Below the pieces are notes generated by a model. The model was not told the DNA's origin, did no database searches, and saw only the letters and a list, made by a program, of their open reading frames with translations. A DNA stretch of 64,000 nt. Origin: JACQFZ01 sp045810625. Lineage in GTDB: Bacteria > Pseudomonadota > Gammaproteobacteria > Acidiferrobacterales > Sulfurifustaceae. Below, piece by piece: positions 16,666 through 25,077 of this stretch. The stretch covers positions 1 through 64,000 of the forward strand of contig JBJMVQ010000011.1 of the NCBI GenBank assembly GCA_045810625.1. The letters are read 5' to 3'. The position numbers and the translations under genes are program-made. Numbering within the stretch: position 1 is the first letter of the stretch; the number at the start of each line of letters is the position of its first letter.

Positions 16666-18216
16666 CTAAGTCGGCGGCATCTCGGCGGGCAGAGCAGCGA
16701 CTGCCCGGACCGTATCGATTGTATCGACTTCGTCCGGCGTCTTGTCCTCCCGATAGCGCTTCAGCCGGGCGAAGCGCAGCGCCAATCCGCCCGGATAGTG
16801 CGGACTCGCCTGCACGCCGTTGAACTCGATTTCGACCACGAGTCGCGGCTGCACGTATACGGTATACGCGTCCCGGGTTACCTCGAGCTGGAGCAATCGC
16901 TCGGTCTGCCACGCGAGCACGCGATCGGTCATGCCTTTAAACGTCTTTCCGAGCATGACGAACTGACCGCTCCTCGGGTCGCGAGCGCCGAGATGCAGAT
17001 TACTCAGCCAACCGCGCCGCCGGCCGCTGCCCCATTCCGCGGCGAGCACGACAAGATCGAGCGTGTGCGCTGCCTTGATCTTCAGCCAGACGCTGCCCCG
17101 GTTTCCCGCCTCGTAGATCGCATCGAGCGATTTCACCACCACTCCTTCGTGGCCGCGTGCCAGTGCCTCCTCCAAGAACGCCCGCGCCTCGTCGGGATCA
17201 TTGCCAAACCGGCGCGGAATCTGAAGCGCGGGCGGCAGCAGGTCCGCCATCGTCCGAAAGCGTTCGCGTGCCGGTACCGCGATGAGATCGGCTCCGTCCC
17301 GATGCAGGCAGTCGAAGAAAAAGGCCGAGAGCGGAAGCTCGGCGCGCAGCCGCTCTACATCCTGCTTGCGGCCAAAACGCCGCATCGTCGTTTGAAACGT
17401 AAGCGGACGCCCATCCGACGCCAGGCCGATGGCCTCACCGTCCAGAATCAGCCGGGCGGCCGGAAGAGCGCGAACCGCGTCGACGATTTCGGGCACGGAC
17501 GCAGTGACGTCGTTCAGTTGGCGGCTGAAAACACGTACGTCCTCATCTGCTTTGTGCACCTGCAGCCGCGCCCCATCGAGCTTGTAATCGATCGCGGCAT
17601 CGCTAAACGCCGCTACCGCCGCCGTCACATCCTCGGCCGGCTGGGCCAGCATCGGCCGCAGGGGTTGCATCAATTGCAGCCGAAAACGCGCGAGGCCGGC
17701 CGCACCTTCCGTTAGCGCCGCCGCGGCAACCGGCCCGATTGTGCCGGCAACCATGGCGGCTCGGCGCACCTCGCTGGCCGATACGCCCGCCGCGCGCGCC
17801 ACCGCTTCGAGCATCACGCCCTCTTGCGCGCCCTGGCGCAATTCGCCGATGAGCAGTCGGATCAGAAAATCGCGCTCGCCGCTCGTAGCCCGCGCGAACA
17901 GCGCAGCTAACTGGCGCTCGCGCGCGTCGCTCGCTCCGCTGCCCCCTGTCCGCGCGATCCGAGTAAACGCATCGTCCACGTCGTCAAGCTGCAGCGTCGG
18001 CAGTGCCGCTGTCGGTACTTCCGATACGCGCCGCAGCGCTGCACCGCCGATCCCGATCCGCCCTTGCGGCAACAGCCCGCTCAAGTAGTTCACGCCGATC
18101 GCCACTTCGTTCGCCGGCGAGCGCCGCAGGCAACTGCTGAGCAAATCGATCTTTTCGTTGCGGCGGGTGGTCCCGGCAACGCGGATCGATGCTTCGACGA
18201 GTTCGGAAAGACCCAT
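16666..18216 (-). CDS. ATP-dependent DNA ligase (LigB/archaeal type)
   Basis: A 516-aa ATP-dependent DNA ligase. Residues 1-180 are the helical DNA-binding domain. The nucleotidyltransferase domain has the AMP-accepting lysine Lys212 in YKLDGAR, motif III near AFFFDCLH (298-305), motif IV EGVVVKS (357-363) and motif V WLKIK (377-381). The C-terminal OB-fold follows, with FNGVQASPHYPGGLALRFARLKRYREDK. The layout matches archaeal replicative ligases and mycobacterial LigB rather than the short bacterial LigD or Lig E types. It probably acts in repair alongside an NAD-dependent LigA elsewhere. No repair partner is adjacent. Confidence 0.93.
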   Translation of the reverse strand: MGLSELVEASIRVAGTTRRNEKIDLLSSCLRRSPANEVAIGVNYLSGLLPQGRIGIGGAALRRVSEVPTAALPTLQLDDVDDAFTRIARTGGSGASDARERQLAALFARATSGERDFLIRLLIGELRQGAQEGVMLEAVARAAGVSASEVRRAAMVAGTIGPVAAAALTEGAAGLARFRLQLMQPLRPMLAQPAEDVTAAVAAFSDAAIDYKLDGARLQVHKADEDVRVFSRQLNDVTASVPEIVDAVRALPAARLILDGEAIGLASDGRPLTFQTTMRRFGRKQDVERLRAELPLSAFFFDCLHRDGADLIAVPARERFRTMADLLPPALQIPRRFGNDPDEARAFLEEALARGHEGVVVKSLDAIYEAGNRGSVWLKIKAAHTLDLVVLAAEWGSGRRRGWLSNLHLGARDPRSGQFVMLGKTFKGMTDRVLAWQTERLLQLEVTRDAYTVYVQPRLVVEIEFNGVQASPHYPGGLALRFARLKRYREDKTPDEVDTIDTVRAVAALPAEMPPT

Positions 18217-18635
18217 ACCCCTGTCGCAATTTCGCGACGATGCTCATGTTGAAACGAACTGCGCGCCGTCGCCATCCGTGCATCGCGAAAGTGAGATGCG
18301 GTGTTTCACAGCCGACGAGCGACGAGACTCTCAGGAACGCCGCACTCTGCATCAGGTCAAAGCATCTTGCGGTTTGATCCGAGCCGTGCGTTCCACGATG
18401 CGATGCAGGCGTCCGATACGGGGCGCTGCTAGTCACGCTCGGAGGTTTTACGGTAGATCAATCTTGACTAATGCTGTTACCTGTGACCGGTGATTTTCCG
18501 CGTGCGCCCGGGCGGCGAAAAGCTATAATGAACTTGATCGACGGCGGGTGGTGCAGAGCAGTGAATGCACCCAACAATAAGAACGGAGACTGGTAATGAA
18601 CAGGTAGCGACAACTAATCGACGAGGAATATTGCT
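18217..18635. other. 419-bp divergent gap before prkA
   Basis: No gene is supported. The only feature I see is a GCTATAATGAAC element near 18522-18533 upstream of prkA. A TTGACT at 18464-18469 has no -10 partner at a normal distance. Confidence 0.5.
18522..18533 (+). promoter_or_regulatory. Possible -10 element of the prkA operon (sigma-S-like)
   Basis: GCTATAATGAAC carries a perfect TATAAT (18524-18529) with a C immediately before it, close to the stationary-phase consensus KCTATACTTAA. No good -35 is present at 17 nt, which sigma-S promoters tolerate. E. coli yeaG is known to be sigma-S dependent. Assignment to sigma-S here is inference. Confidence 0.35.
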
Positions 18636-20567
18636 ATGCCTCAACAGACGTCCGCGTTTACCGACCTCATCGAGAAAGACCGCGCCAGCCGTCAGAATCT
18701 CGAATGGCGCGGGACATTCCTCGAATACCTCGACAGGGTAAAGGCCGATCGCTCCATCACGAAGCTTGCCCACGCGCGCGTTTACGAGGCGGTAGTTCGG
18801 CAAGGCAGCAACGACATCACCGAGTCGGAAGACTCGAAGCTCAAGCGCGTATTCGGCGACGAGCCGCTCAAGCTATACCCCTTCTTCAATACCGAATTCT
18901 TTGGCATCGAGCGCACCATCGCGCAGCTCGTGCGTTACTTCCACTCCGCTTCGCTGCACGGCGAAGAGAGCCGTCAAGTGCTTTATCTGATGGGCCCGGT
19001 CGGGGCCGGCAAGAGCTCGCTCATTGAACGTTTGAAACGCGGTCTCGAGCAATCGCCGCCGGTGTATGCGATCGAAGGCTGCCCGATGGCGGAAGAGCCG
19101 CTGCACTTGATCCCGAAGAATTTACGGCCCGAATTCGAGAAGACGTTGAACGTGCACATCGAGGGCGAGCTGTGCCCGGTTTGCCGGTACCGCCTCAAAG
19201 AAGAATTTCAAGGCCGTTACGAAGACGTGCCGATTACCACGGTTTACTTCTCGCGCCACGACCGCCGCGGCATCGGCGTCGTGCCGCCCGTCGACCCGAA
19301 CAATCAGGACACATCGGTCCTGATCGGCTCGGTCGATATTTCTAAGCTCGACATGTATTCGGAAGGCGACGCGCGCGCGCTCGATCTGAACGGCGCCTTC
19401 AATGTGGGTAACCGCGGCATCACCGAATTCATCGAGGTGTTCAAGAACGAGCCCGAATACCTGCACACCATGATCACCGCGACGCAGGAAAAATTCATCC
19501 CTGCGCCCGGTCGGCACGGCACGGTGTACGTCGATACCTGCATCGTCGCGCACTCGAACGAAGCCGAATGGCAGCGTTTCCGCGGCGATCCGACCAACGA
19601 AGCGATCCTCGATCGTATCGTCGTGGTCAAGGTTCCGTACAACTTGCGCCTGGCTGAAGAAATCAAGATCTATCAGAAGCTGCTCGACCTTTCCGATTTC
19701 CGCGCGCACATCGCGCCGCACACGCTCGAGTTCGCGGCGATGTTCGCGCTCCTCACGCGCCTCGAGCCGACGAACAAGTGCGACCTGATGACGAAGCTCA
19801 AGCTCTACAACGGCGAAGAGGTCGTCGAGAAAGGCAAGACGACGCGCACCAACGTGCGCGAGCTGCAGGAAGACACGCGCCGCGAAGGCATGTTCGGCAT
19901 CAGCGCGCGCTTCGTGATGAAAGCGGTCGACAACGCGTTGGCCGAGAATCCGCAAGGCATTACGCCGGTTAGCGTGCGTGAGTCGCTGATCCGCATGGTC
20001 AAGGCCGCGGACATCGCCGACGACGCCAAGAAACAGTACCTCGAGTTCCTGCAGGATACGCTGCATAAGGTGTACCTCGAGATCCTCGAGAAGGAAATCA
20101 CGAAGGCGTTCGTGTACTCGTTCGAGGAGCAGGCTGAAACACTGTTCCAGAACTATCTCGACCACGCCGAGGCGTACGTCAACAAGACGCGCGTCAAAGA
20201 CCGGAACACCGGCGAAGAGCTGCAGCCCGACGAGGGCTTCCTGAAGTCGGTCGAAGAGCAGATCGCCGTCGTCGGATCGTCCGCGCAAGGCTTCCGCCAG
20301 GAAGTGATGGCGTACTTATGGGCGAAGAGCCGTCGCGGCGAGAAGGTCAGCCACAAATCGTACGAGCCGCTCAAAGAGGCGATCGAGCGCAAACTGATGA
20401 GCTCGGTGCGCGAAATGAGCCGGGTGATCACCAAGGCGCGTACGCGCGACGAAGAGCAAATAAAGAAATACAGCGATCTCGTCCGGGGTCTGCTCGAGCG
20501 CGGGTACAACGAATATTCGGCCGAGGTGATCCTCAAGTACGCCGCTAACAACCTATGGAAGGACTGA
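18636..20567 (+). CDS. prkA: PrkA-type serine protein kinase (YeaG)
   Basis: A 643-aa PrkA protein. The N-terminal AAA-like domain carries the P-loop GPVGAGKSS (about 119-127). The C-terminal half (ITPVSVRESLIRMVKAADIADDAKKQYL onward) is the PrkA kinase domain. Length and motifs match E. coli YeaG and Bacillus PrkA, which act in stationary-phase or nitrogen-starvation adaptation. GAGGAA precedes the ATG. It is the first of three genes with yeaH 16 nt after it, an arrangement conserved in proteobacteria. Confidence 0.96.
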   Translation: MPQQTSAFTDLIEKDRASRQNLEWRGTFLEYLDRVKADRSITKLAHARVYEAVVRQGSNDITESEDSKLKRVFGDEPLKLYPFFNTEFFGIERTIAQLVRYFHSASLHGEESRQVLYLMGPVGAGKSSLIERLKRGLEQSPPVYAIEGCPMAEEPLHLIPKNLRPEFEKTLNVHIEGELCPVCRYRLKEEFQGRYEDVPITTVYFSRHDRRGIGVVPPVDPNNQDTSVLIGSVDISKLDMYSEGDARALDLNGAFNVGNRGITEFIEVFKNEPEYLHTMITATQEKFIPAPGRHGTVYVDTCIVAHSNEAEWQRFRGDPTNEAILDRIVVVKVPYNLRLAEEIKIYQKLLDLSDFRAHIAPHTLEFAAMFALLTRLEPTNKCDLMTKLKLYNGEEVVEKGKTTRTNVRELQEDTRREGMFGISARFVMKAVDNALAENPQGITPVSVRESLIRMVKAADIADDAKKQYLEFLQDTLHKVYLEILEKEITKAFVYSFEEQAETLFQNYLDHAEAYVNKTRVKDRNTGEELQPDEGFLKSVEEQIAVVGSSAQGFRQEVMAYLWAKSRRGEKVSHKSYEPLKEAIERKLMSSVREMSRVITKARTRDEEQIKKYSDLVRGLLERGYNEYSAEVILKYAANNLWKD

Positions 20568-20583
20568 CATCGGCGGAAACGTC

Positions 20584-21792
20584 ATGCAAAAGTCGATCTT
20601 CCGTCCGTACGTAGAGGCGGAAACGCAGCGCTCGGATCGCAGCGCCCGGGATCGCTCGCGCCACCGGCAAAAGGTGCGCGAGTCGATCCGCGAAAACATC
20701 GCGGATATCATCGCCGAGGAATCGATTATCGGGCAGAGCCGCGACAAGATCGTGAAGATTCCGATCCGCGGCGTACGCGAATATCGTTTTATCTACGGCG
20801 ACGATGCGCCGGGCGTCGGCACCGGAAATGCGGATACGCAGCCCGGCCAGGTAATCGCCGAGTCCGAGCAGGAAGGCCAGACGCCGGGCGGGCCCGGGCA
20901 GAAACCGGGCGTCGATTACTACGAAACCGACATTACGCTCGAAGAGCTGATCGAGATCATGTTCGAAGATCTCGATCTGCCCAATCTAGAGCGCAAGAAC
21001 CTGCGCGAAATTCAGGTCGAGGCGACGCGCAAGCGCAAAGGCTTTCGCAAGGCGGGCGTGCGGGCGCATCTCGACAAACGCCGCACGGCGATATCGCGTA
21101 TCCGCCGCGCGATTGCGTCGCATTCGCCCCACGTTTCGCACGCGGCCCACCTTCAGGCCGACGCTCACGAGCCGCGATTCCCGTTTCACCGCGACGATCT
21201 GAAGTACCGCCGCCTGGTTCGAGACGTGCGGCCGCAATCGAACGCCGTCGTGCTGTGCATCATGGACACGTCGGGGTCGATGGATACGATGAAGAAATAT
21301 CTCGCGCGCAGCTTCTTCTTTCTGCTCCACCGCTTCGTGAAAACGCGCTATCAGCACGTGGAGGTAGTGTTCATTGCGCACGACGCGCAGGCGCGCGAAG
21401 TCAGCGAGGAAGAATTCTTCAGCAAAGGCGAATCGGGCGGCACGATGATCTCCTCCGGCTACAACAAGGCGCTCGAGATCATCAGCGCACGCTATCACCC
21501 GTCGCATTGGAATATCTACGCCTTCCATTGCTCGGACGGCGACAACTGGACCGAGGACAACGCTGCAGCTATCAAGGCGGCGGAAGAGCTCTGCGGCATC
21601 GCGAACCTGTTCGGTTACGGCGAAATCAAGCCGCTCAACTCCGGCTCCTACGGTAACTCGCTGCTCGAGGTGTTCGATCAGATCAAGGCGCCGAATTTCC
21701 TGAGCACCGTGATCGAAAGCAAGAACGACATTTGGCCGAGCTTCAAGGAATTCCTCACGCACGAACGCCGCACTGAGAACGTCCCGTCCTGA
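20584..21792 (+). CDS. yeaH: YeaH/YhbH-family protein (DUF444)
   Basis: A 402-aa protein of the YeaH/YhbH family. The N-terminus is Arg-rich and the middle contains DYYETDITLEELIEIMFEDLDLPNLE. The C-terminal half has a von Willebrand A-like fold with the metal-site sequence CIMDTSGSMD (about residue 225). It lies between prkA and spoVR and is expected to work with them. In E. coli the YeaG-YeaH pair is reported to act in nitrogen starvation. Molecular activity is unknown. Confidence 0.94.
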   Translation: MQKSIFRPYVEAETQRSDRSARDRSRHRQKVRESIRENIADIIAEESIIGQSRDKIVKIPIRGVREYRFIYGDDAPGVGTGNADTQPGQVIAESEQEGQTPGGPGQKPGVDYYETDITLEELIEIMFEDLDLPNLERKNLREIQVEATRKRKGFRKAGVRAHLDKRRTAISRIRRAIASHSPHVSHAAHLQADAHEPRFPFHRDDLKYRRLVRDVRPQSNAVVLCIMDTSGSMDTMKKYLARSFFFLLHRFVKTRYQHVEVVFIAHDAQAREVSEEEFFSKGESGGTMISSGYNKALEIISARYHPSHWNIYAFHCSDGDNWTEDNAAAIKAAEELCGIANLFGYGEIKPLNSGSYGNSLLEVFDQIKAPNFLSTVIESKNDIWPSFKEFLTHERRTENVPS

Positions 21793-21793
21793 T

Positions 21794-23194
21794 ATGCCGC
21801 GTACCTGGAACACCACCGATCTCGAACAGTGGGACGAACGCATCCGCGCGAAAGCGGAGGAGTTCGGGCTCTCCTGCTTCGTGCAGGAATTCGAAGTCTG
21901 CGATCAGGAACAGATGCTCGGCTACATGGCGTATCACGGTATGCCGGCGCACTACCCGCACTGGTCGTTTGGCAAGGCTTACGAGAAGCTGAAGACGCTC
22001 TATCACTACGGCTTGTCGGGTCTGCCGTATGAAATGGTGATCAACGCCAATCCGTCGCTCGCGTACCTGATGCGCGACAACTCGCTGTGTCTGCAGCTGC
22101 TCACGGTGGCGCACGTTTACGGACATAACGACTTCTTCCGCAACAACTACATGTTCCGCGACACGCGGCCGGAGCTGACCCTCGGGTTGTTCAAGCTCCA
22201 CGCCGACCGCATACGGGGCTATGTCGAAGACCCGTCGATCGGGTTGGCGAAGGTCGAGGAGATTCTCGACGCCGCGCACGCGTTGTCGCTGCAATGCCGC
22301 CGGCACACTGCGATTCGCAAGCTCACGCCGGACGAGCAGCGCGAGCATCTGGTCCAGGCCGCCGAACCGCCGAAGGACCCGTACGAGCGTATTCATAAGC
22401 CGAAGGAATACAAAGCGCCCGACTTGTCGAAGGTCCCCCTGGAACCGGAAGAGGACGTGCTCCTCTTCATCGCGGACAACAATCCGTATCTCGCCGAGTG
22501 GCAGCGCGATCTGCTGCGCATCGTACACGCGCAAGCGCTGTATTTCCTGCCGCAGATCGAAACCAAGATCATGAACGAAGGCTGGGCGAGCTTCTGGCAT
22601 TACCGGATCATGAACAGCCTCGACCTTCCGGAAGATCTGCACTTCGAATTCCTCGTCCACCACAATCAAGTGGTGCGGCCGCACCTCGGGTCGATCAATC
22701 CGTACTATCTCGGCTTCAAGGTGTGGATGGACGTGGAGAAACGCCACGGCGGCGAGTTCAGCGAGAGCGGCCGCGCGGCGATTTTCGAGGCGCGCGAATC
22801 GGAGCGCGACACGTCGTTTCTACGCCGCTTCCTGACGCGCGAGCTGATGGAAGAGATGCACATGTTCGAGTACAAGCGCGACCAGCAGCAGCTCGTCGTG
22901 TCGCGCGTGGCGAACGAAGAAGAATGGGAGACGATCAAGCAAACGCTGCTGCGCGGCGTCGGGATGAATACCGTCCCGGTGATACGCATCGTCGACGCCG
23001 ACTTCCGCCACAATCGCACACTGCGGCTGATCCAGGAGCATGACGGTCGCGATCTCGAGCTCGAGCACCTCGAACGGACGATGAAATACCTGTATCAGCT
23101 TTGGGGTCGCCCGGTGTTGCTCGAAACGCGCGTGAAGGACGACCTGGTGACCTTCTCCCGGACCGAAAACGGGTTCGAGCGATTGAAGCAGTAA
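21794..23194 (+). CDS. SpoVR-family protein (YcgB-like)
   Basis: A 466-aa SpoVR/YcgB homologue. Conserved stretches include YGHNDFFRNNYMF (about 111-123), VPLEPEEDVLLFIADNNPYL and MNEGWASFWHYRIMN. It starts one base after the yeaH stop, completing the prkA-yeaH-spoVR unit. SpoVR is needed for spore cortex formation in Bacillus. In non-sporulating proteobacteria the role is unclear but tied to PrkA signalling. Confidence 0.95.
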   Translation: MPRTWNTTDLEQWDERIRAKAEEFGLSCFVQEFEVCDQEQMLGYMAYHGMPAHYPHWSFGKAYEKLKTLYHYGLSGLPYEMVINANPSLAYLMRDNSLCLQLLTVAHVYGHNDFFRNNYMFRDTRPELTLGLFKLHADRIRGYVEDPSIGLAKVEEILDAAHALSLQCRRHTAIRKLTPDEQREHLVQAAEPPKDPYERIHKPKEYKAPDLSKVPLEPEEDVLLFIADNNPYLAEWQRDLLRIVHAQALYFLPQIETKIMNEGWASFWHYRIMNSLDLPEDLHFEFLVHHNQVVRPHLGSINPYYLGFKVWMDVEKRHGGEFSESGRAAIFEARESERDTSFLRRFLTRELMEEMHMFEYKRDQQQLVVSRVANEEEWETIKQTLLRGVGMNTVPVIRIVDADFRHNRTLRLIQEHDGRDLELEHLERTMKYLYQLWGRPVLLETRVKDDLVTFSRTENGFERLKQ

Positions 23195-23293
23195 GCCTCC
23201 CCCGACACCCCCCGGCGCCAGCCGCCGGACGGTACCCCGCGGATGTCGCGCCGGAGTACCGGCACGCGTGCATTTTTCCTTACGCTATAGCAC

Positions 23294-23299
23294 TATAAT
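23294..23299 (+). promoter_or_regulatory. Possible -10 element for the response regulator gene
   Basis: TATAAT at 23294-23299 inside CACTATAATTG, about 75 nt before the ATG I chose. It overlaps an in-frame TTG at 23299, which argues that this TTG is not the start. No clear -35 is seen. Confidence 0.3.
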
Positions 23300-23373
23300 T
23301 GTCACTACAAACATTGGGGGAACGGGACCTGGTCCGGAAATTGCAGAATTTCGCAGGCAAAACCAGATCGGCC

Positions 23374-24117
23374 ATGACAGCCCATATGCAAGACGCAGGA
23401 AAGCTACAGTCACAAGGCGACGAAAAGCCGTGGGTGCTCGTGGTGGACGACTCCCGCGTCGTCCGCCGCACGATTCTCAATACGCTGGGACCGGTCTATA
23501 ACGTCCTCGAGGCGGGCGACGGCGCCGCAGGCTGGCGGATGCTGCGTCAGGACAGCCGCATTGAAGCCGTTATTAGCGATATCCAAATGCCGGAGATGGA
23601 CGGCTACACCTTGATCTGCAAGGTGCGCGCCGTCGAAGATCCGGCGCTGCGCGAAATCCCGATCATCGTGATTACGAGCGCCGAGGATGAGATCACGCGT
23701 GAGCGCGCCTATGCCTGCGGCGCGAACGATTTCATCCTGAAACCGTTTCACTCCGATCAGCTGCTCACCTGCGTACGCAATCAGATCGCAGAGTACCGAA
23801 AGACGGCGAGCACGATGACGACGTCCGGGCCGGCGGCCGCGACCGTGAAGCCGTCCGCAGAAGTGATCTCGATTACGATATCGGATACCGGGCCGGGCAC
23901 CGTCGAGGGCGCTCTCGAATACATCGACAAGGGGCTGGAAATCCTGCGCGGCCTCGAGACGTCGAGCATCGCGCCGGAAGCGCTCAATCTGGTGACGCGC
24001 TTCCTGCCGCTGTTGAAATACTGCAACACTAAGTTCAGTCTGGGATTGGACCGCGAAATCGCGACCGTGCAGCAGCGCATTGCGGCGGCTCGCTCCACGA
24101 ATAAAGCACTGAACTAG
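23374..24117 (+). CDS. Response regulator with REC domain and unknown C-terminal helical domain
   Basis: A 247-aa protein. The receiver domain (about 18-140) has the acidic pair DD25-26, phospho-acceptor Asp69 in SDIQMPEMDG, the switch Thr in VITSAED and Lys in ILKPF. The following ~105 residues are not a DNA-binding domain I recognise. They form a predicted helical region (GALEYIDKGLEILRGLETSSIAPEALNLVTRFLPLLKY). No histidine kinase gene is adjacent. It follows spoVR by about 180 nt on the same strand and may belong to that stress unit. The ATG at 23374 was preferred over a TTG at 23299 that overlaps a TATAAT. Confidence 0.85.
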   Translation: MTAHMQDAGKLQSQGDEKPWVLVVDDSRVVRRTILNTLGPVYNVLEAGDGAAGWRMLRQDSRIEAVISDIQMPEMDGYTLICKVRAVEDPALREIPIIVITSAEDEITRERAYACGANDFILKPFHSDQLLTCVRNQIAEYRKTASTMTTSGPAAATVKPSAEVISITISDTGPGTVEGALEYIDKGLEILRGLETSSIAPEALNLVTRFLPLLKYCNTKFSLGLDREIATVQQRIAAARSTNKALN

Positions 24118-24186
24118 GCGACGCCGTCACCGCAATGCGGCGCACGAGCCGACTCGGCGCGCTTCACCGTCCTGCGCACGACGTTT

Positions 24187-25077
24187 TTATCCCGCCGGCA
24201 GCGCGCGTAGCGCCTCCGGCATAAATGCGTCGGACCACTCCTGCACGAAATGTCCGGCCTCGCTCAGCTCGAGCGGCGGCGGACAAGCACGGATATTGCT
24301 CCTCACACCGGCCATAACCGGCGGCCCGAGCACGGGATCCTTCACGCCGATCACCATGAAGCTGCGACCGCGCCATTCATTGCGCCACCAGTCGCGCGCC
24401 GCTCGTGAAACCGCGGCGCCGTCAGCGTCCGGCCGGTCGGGCACGAGGTTGGGAAACCGGCGAACGCCGGATTTGTAGCGAGCATCCGGGAACGGCGCTT
24501 CATACGCGGCCGCCTCCGCCGCACTCAGGTGCGGACATCCGCGCTGCATGAGACGCGCGATCGCCATATCTGGATGCGCGTTACTCCACGCGCGCCATTC
24601 GATGAACCCCTGACTGAGCGGCGTATCACCGCCGGCGAAGTCGGTGTTCATGACGAGCAGCCCGCGAAAGCGTTCCGGCATTTCCATTGGGATCGTCAGC
24701 CCGAGCAAACCGCCCCAGTCCTGACAGACCAAAACGATATCGGACAAATCGAGCGCCTCGATGAGATCGAGCAACATGCGCCGATGCATCGAGAACGTGT
24801 AGAAAGCTTCGTCCTGCGGTTTATCCGAACGGCCGAAGCCGATCATATCGGGTGCGACGACACGAAACCCGGCGCGCGTAATGGCGGGAACCATGCGCCG
24901 GTAAAGGTAACTCCAGGTGGGTTGACCGTGCAGACACAAAAAAGTGAGAGAACCGGCGCCCTCGTCCAGATAATGAATCCGGAGCCCGCGCAGCGCCGGC
25001 GTTTCGAGATAATGCGGCGTGAACGCGTAACCGGGAAGCGCCGCGAATCGCTCGTCCGGTGTGCGCAGCACGCTCAC
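24187..25077 (-). CDS. Haloalkane dehalogenase-like alpha/beta hydrolase
   Basis: A 296-aa alpha/beta hydrolase close to haloalkane dehalogenases of the DhlA/DhmA type. HGQPTW (50-55) forms the oxyanion region, Asp120 in VCQDWGG is the nucleophile with Trp121 as a halide-contacting residue, Asp247 is the acid and His276 in EAGHF the base. The N-terminus VLRTPDERFAALPGYAF is typical of this family. The start is a GTG overlapping the stop of the upstream synthetase (GTGA), so it is translationally coupled to a fatty-acid operon. Many annotated members act on unknown esters or epoxides, so dehalogenation is a hypothesis. Confidence 0.85.
   Translation of the reverse strand: MSVLRTPDERFAALPGYAFTPHYLETPALRGLRIHYLDEGAGSLTFLCLHGQPTWSYLYRRMVPAITRAGFRVVAPDMIGFGRSDKPQDEAFYTFSMHRRMLLDLIEALDLSDIVLVCQDWGGLLGLTIPMEMPERFRGLLVMNTDFAGGDTPLSQGFIEWRAWSNAHPDMAIARLMQRGCPHLSAAEAAAYEAPFPDARYKSGVRRFPNLVPDRPDADGAAVSRAARDWWRNEWRGRSFMVIGVKDPVLGPPVMAGVRSNIRACPPPLELSEAGHFVQEWSDAFMPEALRALPAG

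Noticed and set aside
18464..18529. TTGACT at 18464-18469 as a -35 for the prkA TATAAT
   Set aside because: The spacing is over 50 nt, so they cannot belong to one promoter.
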